DNA of 64,000 nt. It comes from Oscheius dolichura. Taxonomy: Eukaryota > Nematoda > Chromadorea > Rhabditida > Rhabditidae. The notes under the pieces are model-generated. The model had not been told where the DNA came from. It worked only from the letters and a program-made list of their open reading frames with translations, and searched no databases. Each line of letters opens with the position of its first letter. Within the stretch, counting starts at the first letter, position 1. Location: the NCBI GenBank assembly GCA_932521035.1, contig OW051493.1:1860001-1924000 (forward strand), written 5' to 3'. Of this stretch, positions 11,305-22,245 are shown one piece after another. Position numbers and translations under genes: made by a program.

Positions 11305-12650
11305 GAGAAATAGCCCGGGTAAAACATTTTGGAGGAGAGAGCGTTCTCCGAGACGGATGTCATGAAATGAAGGTAAAGAGACACCATCTAAAATATAATA
11401 TGATCACTTTGAAAAATGAAATAGCCCAGGTAAAACATTTAAAAAAACAAAAAAAAAACTTGGTACTTGGAGGATTCTCAAGGAAATTCTCGTAAAGTAT
11501 GAGAGACAATGTCAAATTTCTCTACAGTAATGAGATGTGATCACTTTCTAAGAACATATAGCTCGAGTAAAGCATTGTGGAGAGTAGAAGGTAGTCAAAA
11601 GTTTTGACTCAAAACCAGTTGATCAGATCTTTTGATAAGATGACGCGGAGAAATACTAAATATATATAAATATGATTCTTCAAATAAAATACTCGGAGTA
11701 AAACATTTTCAATCTAAAAGAGAAGATAACGTGGTCGAAGTCATGTGAAAAGAATACAGAAAAGAAGGAAAGCGCTCGTCGAAACAAACACAGCCGTTTT
11801 CGTAAAATCGAAGAAGGTGCCACTTTGTCCAGTGGACTGCAAGAGATTTCTCAAATAATATACCCAGAGTAAAACATTTTCAATCTGAAAATATGCTCAA
11901 AAATAGAGAATGATGAGAAGAAGCATGAGAAGCAGCTGTTGAAGAAGCAAACCGTTTTCTAAAGAGAAATACCCCGGGTAAAACATTTTTGATGATAAAA
12001 GTACTCAAGGAGCTATGAAAGGGTTGAAGATACAGTTCCTTAGAAGGAAGAGAGCTCTCAAGTAACCGGGGTAAAACATTCTAAACCGGGAATGGTAATC
12101 AACGACATATTTCCTCGGGAATGCCTATCAAATCCAGCAGCAAATCCACAGCCTAAATCTCATGTCACATTGAAACAACTGCCTATTAGCAAGGAGAAAT
12201 ACCATGGCTAAAACATTTTTGGGAATAAAAAACAACCGAAGACACAATCTAGGCGTAAACATGGAAAGAACGGCCCTCTTACAATACCAAGATCAATCTC
12301 TCACCATTGCTAGGTAAATACCCAGAGTAAAACATTTTTGACATTAGAAGACGTGCTCAAAGCGGGGATTCCCTAGATATATTCTCGTACAATCGAAGAA
12401 AAATAGTACGACTATTGACATGTGATCCAAGCTGAAAACTTTCTCAAGATAAATACCCGGCCTGGTACATTTTTTATAGGAAAATGTGGTAGGAGTCAAA
12501 TTTTCCCATAGCCAATTTCATAGAAAACAAAATGGATCACTTTTGGAAAAGAAAAAGACCGAGTAAAACATTCTTGAAAATAAAATAATTCGATTTCACC
12601 GAATAAGAACACTTTCCAGTTGGTAAATACCCTGATTGGAACATTTTTTA
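11305..12650. repeat. array of about 12 degenerate 25-bp motifs
   Basis: A motif with consensus near GAGAAATACCCGGGTAAAAC plus ATTTTTG recurs at about 11311, 11421, 11557, 11687, 11859, 11966, 12061, 12197, 12314, 12450, 12552 and 12622. Spacing is irregular (70-172 bp) and the spacers are mostly unique, although TGATCACTTT precedes several copies. All copies have the same orientation. It could be a decayed minisatellite, an ncRNA gene array or a binding-site cluster. No protein is encoded. Confidence 0.7.
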
Positions 12651-13112
12651 CATTAAAACGAGCTCAAATTTACTTGTAGAAGAAAAGAAAGCCTAATATT
12701 ACCAGTATTTGCCCGCTAATTGAAAAAATAAAGGAATTTTCTCATTTAAAAAGGAACTGTCCGGTCAATTCCCAGCCGAATTGAATAGAATGGAAAATGG
12801 TTCGGGAACATGACAACGTGGCTGGCTGGAGGGGAGCTTTACGAGTTGGCAAATAGTATTCAAAGTCATCGATTCAACTACTGATAACGGCGGCAGCTCG
12901 ACGGAGGAGAGAGACAAGACAAGGGAAGCCAGCCGGGGGACGCGGCGATTACCGCAGCCATTTAGGGGGTTCAAATAGTCTCTATTGGTTAAAAATAGCC
13001 ATAAAAGAGCAGCTATAGCAACGCGGCACTTCCCCAATTCTTCAAATCTTCTCATTTGCCTAAACGAATTTACCGCCCCGCTCTAGGTCGTGTTCTTTGC
13101 GGCGCCTGTAGG
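12651..13112. other. intergenic
   Basis: A minus-strand ATG frame (12765-13055) shows no domain, signal or splice context. I see no supported gene. Confidence 0.4.
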
Positions 13113-13185
13113 TTCAACATGGCGCAATGGCAAATAGCGCGCGCTATGGATCCAAGGGATGCGGGTTCGACCCCCGCCGCCGATG
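13113..13185 (+). other. tRNA-like body (A-box and perfect T arm)
   Basis: A TGGCGCAATGG A-box at 13120 and a perfect T arm (GCGGG, TTCGACC, CCCGC) at 13161-13177 with B-box GGTTCGACC. The 5' and 3' seven-base acceptor strands do not pair, so a functional tRNA is unlikely. It resembles the intronic copy at 6336-6404 and may be a SINE head or tRNA pseudogene. Confidence 0.45.
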
Positions 13186-13814
13186 AAGAGCATTTTGAGC
13201 ATACACCTGTACTTTGTTGATGATTTCATCTGTCCGAGGCTTTTTTGCTTTTTTTTACGGAGCAATCAGGGACCTAGGAAGCGGACTGTAGATTTTCACG
13301 GACTTGGAGAAAGCGCGGGAAGGGGATTTTTCAAATAAAAGTCAGTAGATCCACTGCAATGTGTAATCAGAGGCGCCAGAGTAAGCGAGCGCCCGCACCC
13401 GTAAATTCTCGGCAGCAGCGCGGCATGACATGGCGGCGACGCGTTCACCTAGTCGAAATCATACTCACAGAATCCCTTCTGTAGTCTGTTTTTCACATTT
13501 CCCAAACACTCTGACAACCAAATCAGTTCGCTATGAAATGGGTTAGAGCCTTTGGCGAGCGAGAAGAACGCTTCGGCGTTGATGACCGCATTCAGTCCGA
13601 AAGGATTGTTTTGTCAAAGGCTCATATGAGCGAAATAAAACTGAAAAGGAGAGAAGAAGGAGGAATACCGTAATTTTACATTCCCTACTGGGATTCTGTG
13701 TCAACTTCTCTCTCTTTTCTGACTGCCTATGACAAGCATTTTCCGAGGCTTTTTTTGCTTTTGTAAAACCTACACAAAAAGGTAGACAACAATGTTTACT
13801 AAAGAATTTAACGT
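13186..13814. other. intergenic, 3' of the homeobox gene
   Basis: No gene seen. It includes one left half (13395-13417, CACCCGTAAATTCTCGGCAG) of the hairpin element family described at 21188, without its right half. Confidence 0.45.
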
Positions 13815-15068
13815 CTACAGGTTGTTAAGATCGGTGTAATAGTCGGTAGGATAGAAGGGAGAAGGCTGTTGCGGATTCTGCTGCTGCTTCTTCTCCTGTT
13901 GCTCCTGTTGCTGTTGCTGCTGCTGGTAAAAGTTGAACGCATCCGACAGGGTGGGCTGAGGCTGGTCAGATTCAGCAGATGGGGCTGGAGCAGGAACAGG
14001 ACTGACACAGGGGGCGGCTGCCGCTTTACGAGCAAAATAGGCAGCAGTAGCATCAGCATACGAAACCACCGGCCTATCAGACTGAAAAAATGGTTATTTT
14101 GCCGATTTTGACAGGTTTCGGCTGTCTAACTGTGGCTCTTTTCGCTTTTGCATTAAAATTTCAAATGAACAGACCTGCCGCTTGATTTTGATAATCTTCC
14201 GGTGAATCACCACAGGAGAGTCTCCGCCGCCGGCGACAGACGGGGTGGCGGTTCCATCACCGGCCATCGCATCACCACCAGCAGCACTGCCAACCATGTC
14301 AAGCTTGTAAAAAGTGGCGGCCGTGTCCAGATGGTAGAGAATCGGCTCGTATTCCATCGGCTTGGGCTTCTTTGGACGGCCGAGAGGAGTCGGAGCGGGA
14401 ATCTGCTCCTCTTTGCAGACGGGAGGACCGTCGGGAGCGACGGAGAAAGATTCCATCTCAGCGTGGAAGCTCATCTTCTTCTGCATACGGAATTTAGCAC
14501 GGCGATTCTTGAACCAGACCTGAAAATAGCGGAAATTAGACAGTTTTGATAGCGCCACAGTTCAAACACCAAAATCTTTTTCTAGGCTTTGGTAACCGGT
14601 AAAAAACGTTAAAAACGGGTAAAAAACGGTAAAAACAACAGAATTCGCCATGTTAGTCGCCACAGTTCACGCGCCAACAACCACAGTTCACGCGCGGCAA
14701 CGCTTTTAGACGTTTCAAGCCGGTAAAAACGTCAATAACGGGTAGAAAAGTGGCGAAATAACGAAGAAATTGACCTGAATTCTTCTCTCATCCATGCCGA
14801 AATCCTCAGCCATCCTCATCCGATCCGGATAGTCGGGAAACTGGCTGACCGTGAAGGAGTCCTCCAGTATCTCGAGCTGCTGACGGGTGAAGGTCGTACG
14901 CTGGCGACGATCTCTTCGAGACACGGAGCCTTAAAAGTAGCAGAGTTAGGAGATGGTCCCGCAGCGAACGTGGCCCCGAAAAGACAAAAACGGACCATTT
15001 GGATTAAGCTCGAGGTGATCATGCGGGCGCACAGGATAGGCGAAGCCGTCGCTGTTGAACTGGTACAT
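13815..15068 (-). CDS. paired-like K50 homeodomain transcription factor
   Basis: Four exons join in phase: 15068-14996, 14929-14775, 14519-14175, 14081-13815, giving 279 aa. The homeodomain spans about residues 28-88: R-R-D-R-R-Q-R-T-T-F-T at the N-terminal arm, helix 3 with Q-V-W-F-K-N-R-R-A-K. Lysine at homeodomain position 50 and the intron between positions 46 and 47 are typical of paired-like genes of the Otx/Gsc/Pitx type. The closest subclass cannot be fixed by eye; F-P-D-Y-P-D before helix 2 is Otx/Gsc-like. The C-terminal half is rich in Ala, Pro and Gln with a polyQ/QEQQ stretch (about residues 225-250). Nuclear DNA binding is inferred from the family. The first exon is short and could be preceded by others. 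Confidence 0.88.
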
Positions 15069-15261
15069 TCCACGAAGCTGAAGCAGATGAGAATGAAGAA
15101 TGACGACGGATTATCGGCTTATTGGTCAATTGGCCGGTTAAAACCTGGTCAAAACCGAAACTAAAGCTAAAAATGGTCGACCGTTCTTGTCAAATTGACC
15201 AAAACGGAGAATTTCGACTCATTTGGACAGCTTTTCTGAAAAATGACCGTCGGCATTTGAA

Positions 15262-15733
15262 TTAGACGTATCGGCGCTCTTGGCTCGTGCTCGTCAGTCT
15301 GAGGAATAGCCAGTAGGAATTCTTGGCATGTGACTGGCTTCTAAACCACGTTTTATTCCCAGAAAACTGTCCTGGGCCAAAAATCAAATGCGCTGGAACA
15401 TCTTCCTTGGTATCATGTCTCAGCTGCTCTTTAGACTTCACAGGAAGCTGAAACGGACAAAACTGATACGTGTTCAATGTGAATCGGCTGCAATATTACC
15501 TGAAGCCATTGAACACAAAGTAATAAATTGGACGTGAGGCGAAAATGTCCTCATAATGTTTTGCTCTGCCCACTAAAGTAAAGGCTTAAGTCGGTCTTAC
15601 TCAACGAATTGGTCTGTCTTCAAAATTTTCCGTCTATTCTACCTGTAGGGTATTCAACAGGCTCGTAGTGGTTCACAATTTCTCCTTTTCCTAAAACAGC
15701 CACAATTGTGACATGGAAAAGCCAGTAGACAGG
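15262..15733 (-). CDS. 3' exons of an unrecognised conserved-looking gene
   Basis: Three coding-like exons: 15733-15643, 15572-15500, 15447-15262. Exons 1 and 2 join in phase, reading K-G-E-I-V-N-H-Y-E-P-V-E-Y then R-A-K-H-Y-E-D-I-F-A-S-R-P-I-Y-Y-F. The last exon reads V-P-A-H-L-I-F-G-P-G-Q and ends at 15262. Exon 2 to exon 3 does not join in phase at the obvious donor (15499); a weaker donor about 15 nt earlier (TTT/GTGTTC) would restore phase, or the gene is damaged. I do not recognise the family. Upstream exons must overlap or lie beyond the + strand gene at 15944. It is separate from the homeobox gene on the same strand. Confidence 0.5.
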
Positions 15734-15943
15734 CTGTAAACCCCCCGAAAACTTATATACCCGTTCAGAGAGTCGATAGCATCATTCTCCCCTCTATCAT
15801 TTCCAGAACCTTCGCAGACTTCCCCAGCGCCCACCCGGGCGGATTACAGTAGGAATAGGATCAGAGAGAAGATCAATTAGCGCAGAGAGACAAGTTCCAT
15901 CAGTTATAACCCTGGCTAAAGGGAGAAGTCGTCCAGTTGGACA

Positions 15944-18211
15944 ATGTCAGCCATGCTACTCGTCTTCTTCGTTATTGTTCCTCTGATCTCTGGGTAGGTT
16001 TCGATTTTTAGTTAGAAACTAATGAATTCTAGGCAGCAAACGGACGACCCGTACTATTTCATGAACCGTGGAATGATGATGATGGGACAGGGATTGACTG
16101 AAATTCTGACTAATCAAAAATTCGAAGGAGACTATTTATCCGGAGTTATGGAACCTCACGATATGCCGGTAGGTATTGTTAGCCAGTTTTATCAGGGCAA
16201 AAGGAGAGCACAAGCTGAAACTGGCTAAATTTTGCTTTGTTTCGGTGTCGAAGACTCTCCCAGGAACGTTTCCGAACTTCCATTTTTTCTAAATATTCCC
16301 AAAAAGCCTCCATAACGGGAAATTGGAATAGAAGGAGCAAAAACAGAAGCTAGAGTTCTGTAGGCCATAAGCCACAATCATGGGGAAGGTTGGAGAGGAA
16401 AAATTCTGAGAAAATGGTGCTAAACGGTCCAACCAATGCGACCTTCTTCCCGAGAAATCTTATAAAGTTTTAGTAAAGCCATATAAAAAATCAACTCCTT
16501 TATTTATCGCTTTGACGTCGGGTTGAATGGGAAAAGTTTCTTTATGGAGCCCAGGCGATACAGTAGATACTTTGTGCTCTTCTTTTCCTGGAGCAGGGTT
16601 GTCTCCTAGTCAAAGCGGAGCCAATTTATCGTTCCTCTGGTCCGGCGAAGTCCCGCTTTGTCCACAGCTGTTCTTTTCCCTGGTGGTTGACACTCCTTTT
16701 TTTTCCATTAGCACATAAATGCTTGATGTCATAATTTCGAAGTTTATTCCTTCCAGACTAATGCCCGCTGTTTTGGTACACAATCTTCCTCCAAATCCCC
16801 CATAGTCCCTGAATCTGAAAAATGACATGAAAAAATTGATGCGGAAGACTTCTACGCCTTTTTTATAATATAAATATTTGCCACTTCGATTGAACCGCCT
16901 TCCCTCCAACTTTTAGCTTACGGTATGCTTACGGTAAAACAATGCTACTTTCTCCTATTCTCCTTACTGCCTTTTTTGTTGGGGTACGGTAACTGGAAGA
17001 CATAAACCAGGGAGAACATGTTCCTTGGTTGAAAATTGTAGTTCTCGCCAATACTCTAATGCTCTCTACGAATCCTGAAATCTTATAACCTTGCGGTAAA
17101 ACCATTAGAAAATAAAAATCTTTATCTTTCCGCTCATTTTGACATTACTCTTCTAATCTTGCTACAGTAATGGCAATATTCTACCCTCAGTTTGAGTGAA
17201 TAGTACCGTAATCTCAATTGTAGCCATTGCTCGGCCTCTTTTCCCCTTTTCCATCTTTTTTTCTCCAAATTACATCGCCAACCTTCTTTTTTGCCCTAAC
17301 AATCATTTCTGCCATCGATTACCGCCATTCTTATTGTTTTTGGTTAATTTTGTCTTGTTTCAATCGGTACATAAATAAACAGAGCTAATTTATCGAAGCT
17401 CCTGTGTGCCTGCCTTTTTCATGACCTATTGTCCTTCCAGTATCTTGCAAGAATTCCATCCCATCGCTTTTTTGCATCCACTCCTCCTCCAAATCTCCTA
17501 GAATCCCTTCCAATTCCAAATAATTAGCTGTAATATGGCAAAATGATGATATCTCTCGGCTTTCTTCGCTTCTTCCGCTGGTCATTGAACGTTCATTCGA
17601 GCCGGGGACTCGGCTCTATTATCGAAGCCAGATGTTCTTATAATCATTATGAAATTCCTGACGGAATCTGAGATCATGTGAAGTGTCTCAGGGAAAATAT
17701 ATCAGCCGTTTTCAGAATCACATGGTTCAACAGGATTGGTATAAGAACTATTATGGCAAGGACGCCAGGATGACTGATCAGGTAGCGAGGGGGAAAAGAA
17801 AGCATGGGTGCCTAGAAACGGTTCCCGAAGCGAAATTTAGACCCGTTATCCGTCAAAAATGATTCAAAATATGTAAAAGTGGGCAAAAAGGGTCGGAAGA
17901 AGAAGATTTTGGGGCATTCTCCCCAAAAGGAACCGAAATCCTGGATAATGAGGAAATAAGAGGCCTGGCAGGCTAAAAGTTGCTCTAAAACGGCGGTTTT
18001 GACTTTTATCCATGAAAAGAAGAGCTAAACAACCCTTTCACCAGAAAAATGACCAAAAAGATTCGAAATTTAGACCGCTCAAGGCCAACAATCCCAACAA
18101 CAGTACAGCAACCACTACCAGGGACAGAATTATGGGCAAAATCAGCAGCAGCAGTATAATAACAACAACTACAACGGTTATTATAATTCTCTGTCACGCT
18201 ATCTTTTATAA
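15944..18211 (+). CDS. secreted Q/N/Y-rich small protein
   Basis: Four exons, all joining in phase: 15944-15993, 16033-16168, 17716-17781, 18074-18211, giving 129 aa. Residues 1-17 are a clear signal peptide. The middle holds a methionine run (R-G-M-M-M-M-G) and D-W-Y-K-N-Y-Y-G-K. The last exon is low complexity: Q-Q-S-Q-Q-Q-Y, G-Q-N-Y-G-Q-N-Q-Q-Q-Q-Y, N-N-N-N-Y-N-G-Y-Y. It ends at TAA 18209 and has AATAAA at about 18338. No family recognised. Without splicing at 16168 the frame runs to 16228 with a G-K-R-R site, so a short alternative product is possible. The 1.55-kb intron between exons 2 and 3 could hide further exons. A TATATA-like box lies near 15755. Confidence 0.6.
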
Positions 18212-19147
18212 TTCAATGATGTTGGTAGGAACAGCAATTCTTATCACGGATCCGAAACAGAAAGAATCCCCCTAATATTTTTAGAAAATCTAGAAAGTCT
18301 AAATTCCATTTTATGTTCCATTGATGTTATTTATATTCGAAATAAAAATATGCTCAATCAATTATTCAAAGGCGTAGGAGGACAAATACCAGCTTTACCA
18401 ATTTGCAGTCTGGCTAAAGATAGAAGGTAAGCATTTCTGGGTAAACCTCGTGTAGTTCCTATTGTTTTTTATCTTCTTTCGCGAATGAGCAGCGCTAACG
18501 ACATATTCTTCTAGGGAGAGAAAATCAAAATAGGCGGATATAGTGATGAAAAATTCGAATTGATGCTCCGTTCGTTGTCGTTCATCCTAATAGAAGGACC
18601 CGGTGAGACGGATTCATATAATGGAGCCGAAACGAGAAGAATTCTCTCCAGGCTGGACCAAGAGAACATATATAGTCTTTTTCCAACGGAAAGGGTTACA
18701 GTAATCCGGGAGTTTCTTGAATTTTTTCTTGCAAAAATTGCGATTTTGTTCTCCAACCCCGAAATGGTCCCGTACGGAGGCAAATTACTGTATCCCTATC
18801 CGTTGGAAAAGAACCTATAGCTTCCATTGCTACAGTAAACTGGACTATATTTCAGCGATGTTATTAAAACCCAAGATACTTGAGTATTCATTACTTTCTC
18901 CTGCGAAAAGTTAGCGCCACATTATTCTTGAAAAAAATGTAAAATGAAACAGATGTTCTGCTGAATAACGCGACTAAAATTCGATAGCATAACACTGTTT
19001 CGGTAGAAGAGGGACTGTAGTCGAGGCGGTTGTAATGGTTTCTCAACTAAACAACCAAGGTAGAAAGCAAAGTTTTCGATTCTGGCCAACTGACCCTTCC
19101 TTTTTCTATGTTTCGCTGTGATTATTTAAATCTCCACTCTTTCAGTG
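18212..19147. other. intergenic
   Basis: Contains the probable 3' UTR of the Q/N-rich gene. Frames at 18511-18820 overlap on both strands and have no domain or splice support. Confidence 0.4.
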
Positions 19148-19405
19148 CCGTATTTTCTCAATTAGAAGCCCCCTCCGTAAGCGCGCTCTGTTAAAATGCT
19201 CTATCTCACTCATTTGCTCGATTATTTATGATTATTTTTCTATTTTTCTTTCTGTAATGCAACGTATAGGCCATAATGATCATAGTAATACAAAAAAAAC
19301 AAGAAAAACGCTTGCAATAGCGTTTTTGCACGACGCATTACGATTTAGACAGAGCATTTTTACAGAGCGCATTTACGGAGGGGGCTTCTAATTGAGAAAA
19401 TACGG
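19148..19405. mobile_element. 258-bp inverted-repeat element (MITE B type)
   Basis: Terminal inverted repeats of about 55 bp, nearly perfect: the left end begins CCGTATTTTCTCAATTAG, the right end is its reverse complement. The inner part of the repeat carries GTAAGCGCGCTCTGT, which also bounds elements near 38818 and 40792. No coding capacity; a non-autonomous DNA transposon is inferred. Target duplication is unclear (TG to the left, TA to the right). Confidence 0.85.
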
Positions 19406-19586
19406 TAATTAATTTTTTTTCTCTCTTTTATTCTACCAAAAATCAATTTATTTCCAATAAGTACAACTGCCGTTAATACAATACGAGGAGTATCAATAGT
19501 TGTTTAGCGTAGACATATTTTGGTTAGAAATGCAGCCGAAGTAGCAAAATACCAGTTGGATCAATTAGTAGTCGGCCGACGGGGAA

Positions 19587-19868
19587 TTACTTGGACGGGG
19601 GGACGGGTGACTTGGCCCTGGTGATGGTCTTTGTCGCCTGGAGAGAGCAGTGTTTCTGACGGGGAGAGCGGGGCGATTCTGGAAATACGAACATACACAC
19701 CAGTCGCAGTAAAACAAAGTATAGAAAATGACTAATATCCCCGGGGTGAAACATACTCGGTCGGTTATTGATGAACGTGTTCAACGCGATGGAAATGTCC
19801 GACTTATCGCCGTCTTTCTGAGGACGAGGGGTATCGACAAGGACCTGTGGCGGGACGAGGCTCGACAT
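19587..19868 (-). CDS. small basic protein, unknown
   Basis: Two exons join in phase: 19868-19757 and 19678-19587, giving 67 aa. The start ATG sits 13 nt after a good acceptor (CCTTTTCAG at about 19881), fitting a short, possibly trans-spliced 5' UTR. The second half is basic with S-P-R-S-P-R and A-K-S-P-V-P motifs, like phosphosite-rich tails. No known domain. It could be the end of a longer gene whose upstream exon lies beyond 19881. Confidence 0.4.
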   Translation of the reverse strand: MSSLVPPQVLVDTPRPQKDGDKSDISIALNTFINNRPSMFHPGDISHFLYFVLLRLVCMFVFPESPRSPRQKHCSLQATKTITRAKSPVPPSK

Positions 19869-19881
19869 CGTTTTAATCTTT

Positions 19882-21187
19882 CTGAAAAGGGGAATTAAAT
19901 GGAGAGGATTAAGAGGAAAATGAGGAGAGATTCGCGAGGAGGAACTATTCTCCGGTGTACAGAGAGCCGCTGCAAGAAAAAGGAGAAAGACAACAATTAA
20001 TGGACCGGCTGTGAACTGTGATCTCTCTTCTGTGACATCAATTGGCTCGTTTCGATGAATTCTAATGGAATGGGAGACATAAAACGAAAGAATATGAGGC
20101 GGAAAATGCCAAGAAAACGGGTGAAGTATGGTTTTTTGGTCCGCGAAGGAGGGAAATTGGGTTCGACGACAAGTTAGGCTCATTCTGGGGAAAGGGCGCC
20201 AACTTTGAGGCTTTTCTGAAGAACATGGCCCATCCTGACTACAATATACCAAATATTGTAGGAGGAAAGTGCCGGGAAATGCCAAAAAACTCGATAAAAT
20301 ACGACTTTTTTCATTCTTTCACGCCAGTAAAGCGCCTTGTTTTTGGGAGAAAAGGTCAAAATTACAGTAAACTCATTACAGTATGCCAAATATTATGTTC
20401 TGTAGGTACGGGAAAAGCAGAAGCGTTATCTTATCCCAAAACGGGAGGCTTACTGGCCCCGGTTCGCGATATTCCGGCCTAAAGTCCAGCAGACGGGGTA
20501 AACAGCGCATCACGGCTCTTTTATAGTTGTGTTTCTCTCAAAATCGGATAACCGACCTCATTCCGCCTCTTAATCAAATCTTCCCCCATCTAAAAATGGC
20601 TAGATGGACGTAATTGACACCCAGGATTAGCGTCAACCACGGCCCGGAGGGGATTAACGCGCCAAGAGAAGGTTATTGTCGGCTAGGAGTTAAGAACAGT
20701 CAGGAGGAGAGGGATTTATAGAGGTTTTGGCAATCGGATGATCGTTCTTATCCAAATCTGAACCGGGGAACGGTGATTAAAATGATGTGAAAGAGGCTCG
20801 GGGAGGGGCTACCGCGATCTCTAGCCTAATCTCTCACGGAGCAAGTAAATCGGCCAGGAAAAGAAAACACCCGGCTCACATGACTATCTCACACGGAAAT
20901 TAAGTATTTCCTCACGTTTCCCATTTCGTTTTTTCCTCGATTATGGGGCTGGAGACGGGAGTTTTGAGCAGGATTGGGGTAGGAACGAAATATGGGGGTT
21001 CGGCTAAGTTATGGTCACATTCTAATGGAAATCTCCCCATTTCTACGCAATTCTGGATCCCGGGAGTTCAAAAGGGCTCTTTACAATTATAATATGAATA
21101 AATTAAACAAGAAATCGGTGAAGTAGAAGAAATTTAACCACCGGAATCTGGCCTAGTTATTGGAGAATCGCCTTTTGCCGCGCCGCT
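19882..21187. other. intergenic
   Basis: No supported gene. The + frame at 20225-20482 and minus frames at 19900-20389 lack domains. Runs of ordinary mixed-composition DNA. Confidence 0.4.
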
Positions 21188-21274
21188 GCACCTGTAAAAT
21201 CTCGGCAGCTGATGGTTCTTTTATTCAATGGGTCAAATCTTCAGCCGGGTAATCTGCCGAGTTTTTACGGGTGC
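21188..21274. mobile_element. hairpin element, family A (about 87 bp)
   Basis: Bounded by GCACCTGTAAAATCTCGGCAG and its reverse complement (CTGCCGAGTTTTTACGGGTGC). Members with the same ends lie at 35784, 38015, 39699 and 41547; a half copy is at 13395. Confidence 0.8.
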
Positions 21275-22159
21275 GTGCCATCCCAGACAGGAGTAAAATA
21301 GCTCTGAACTCAGCGATGGCTGAGTCAATGAGTGTGAAATGTGGAGAAAAAGAAAAGGGGGGATTAATCTTCCCGCCTCTTTTGTACGAATTGGATAAAA
21401 GAAGAAACTAGAAGGGAGAAAAGGCGACGGAGATTAGCCAAATGATACAAGAAGGGGATTAGGTGGGCTGAATCCTTTCTGGACTGATCTGACTGAGAAG
21501 GATACACATTATATAGCCTTGAGATGTATATTTCCTGAGGTGGGAATTAGGCTCTCTCTCCTCCCTTTCCTTCTCTTATGGGAGAACAGGAAATGGGGCA
21601 CTTTGTGGGTGGAAAATAAGTGCCACTGCTTGGGGACAAGAGTTCCGCGTCTAATAGCCGAACGTGGGTGGCTCACAACGGCTGCTCCAGACAGAGTCGT
21701 GATGTTTTGTTCCCCCTCAGAAGGACACCTACAATGGGGTAGTCCCGTATTCTGGGAGAAATTGTAGCCCGGGGAATATAAAATCTTGGGAGAGTCACGT
21801 CTACTGACCGCCATTTGAGAGGAAAAGTCTGGAAAATATTTATTTCCTGGGAGATTAAATGCGGCTTCCGCCTCAGAGAACATCATTTCGAGTGAGCTGA
21901 AGTCCCTCACGGTTAATCTTTTTAGATAGATCAGAGAAATTGTCCTGACTTGAACAGATCAGCCCCCGCGCTGGCAGTCGACCGAATGCAGACCAAAAAG
22001 ACGCATTTTTGAGCCACTTTTTATCGCATATAGGCATACTGTAACTAGATTATGGCCTATTCTATCAAAAAGGTCGAAAAATAAGGCATTTTCCTCTTTA
22101 CTCTCCTCGTCACAGTTATAGGCAGTTGTGGCCTCTTTTTGAGGAAAAATGCCCACAGC
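21275..22159. other. intergenic
   Basis: The overlapping opposite-strand frames at 21509-21910 show no domain. Nothing else supported. Confidence 0.4.
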
Positions 22160-22245
22160 GCCACAGTTAGGCAGCTGTGTCGCCTAGAAGGCCACAGATA
22201 CACAGCTGTGTCGCCTAGAAGGACACAGTTAGACAGCTAGACAGC
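22160..22245. repeat. R1 repeat array
   Basis: Three units of CACAGTTAGACAGCTGTGTC type separated by GCCTAGAAGG, the same family as 9312-9405 and in the same orientation. Confidence 0.75.

Noticed and set aside
11305-12650. CRISPR array
   Set aside because: Repeats are degenerate, spacing is irregular, and the window is eukaryotic with spliceosomal introns; no cas genes.
12765-13055. 96-codon minus ATG frame with hydrophobic start
   Set aside because: No recognisable signal cleavage, domain or splice context; composition like surrounding intergenic DNA.
13113-13185. Calling this a functional tRNA gene
   Set aside because: T arm is perfect but acceptor strands do not pair and the anticodon arm is not convincing.
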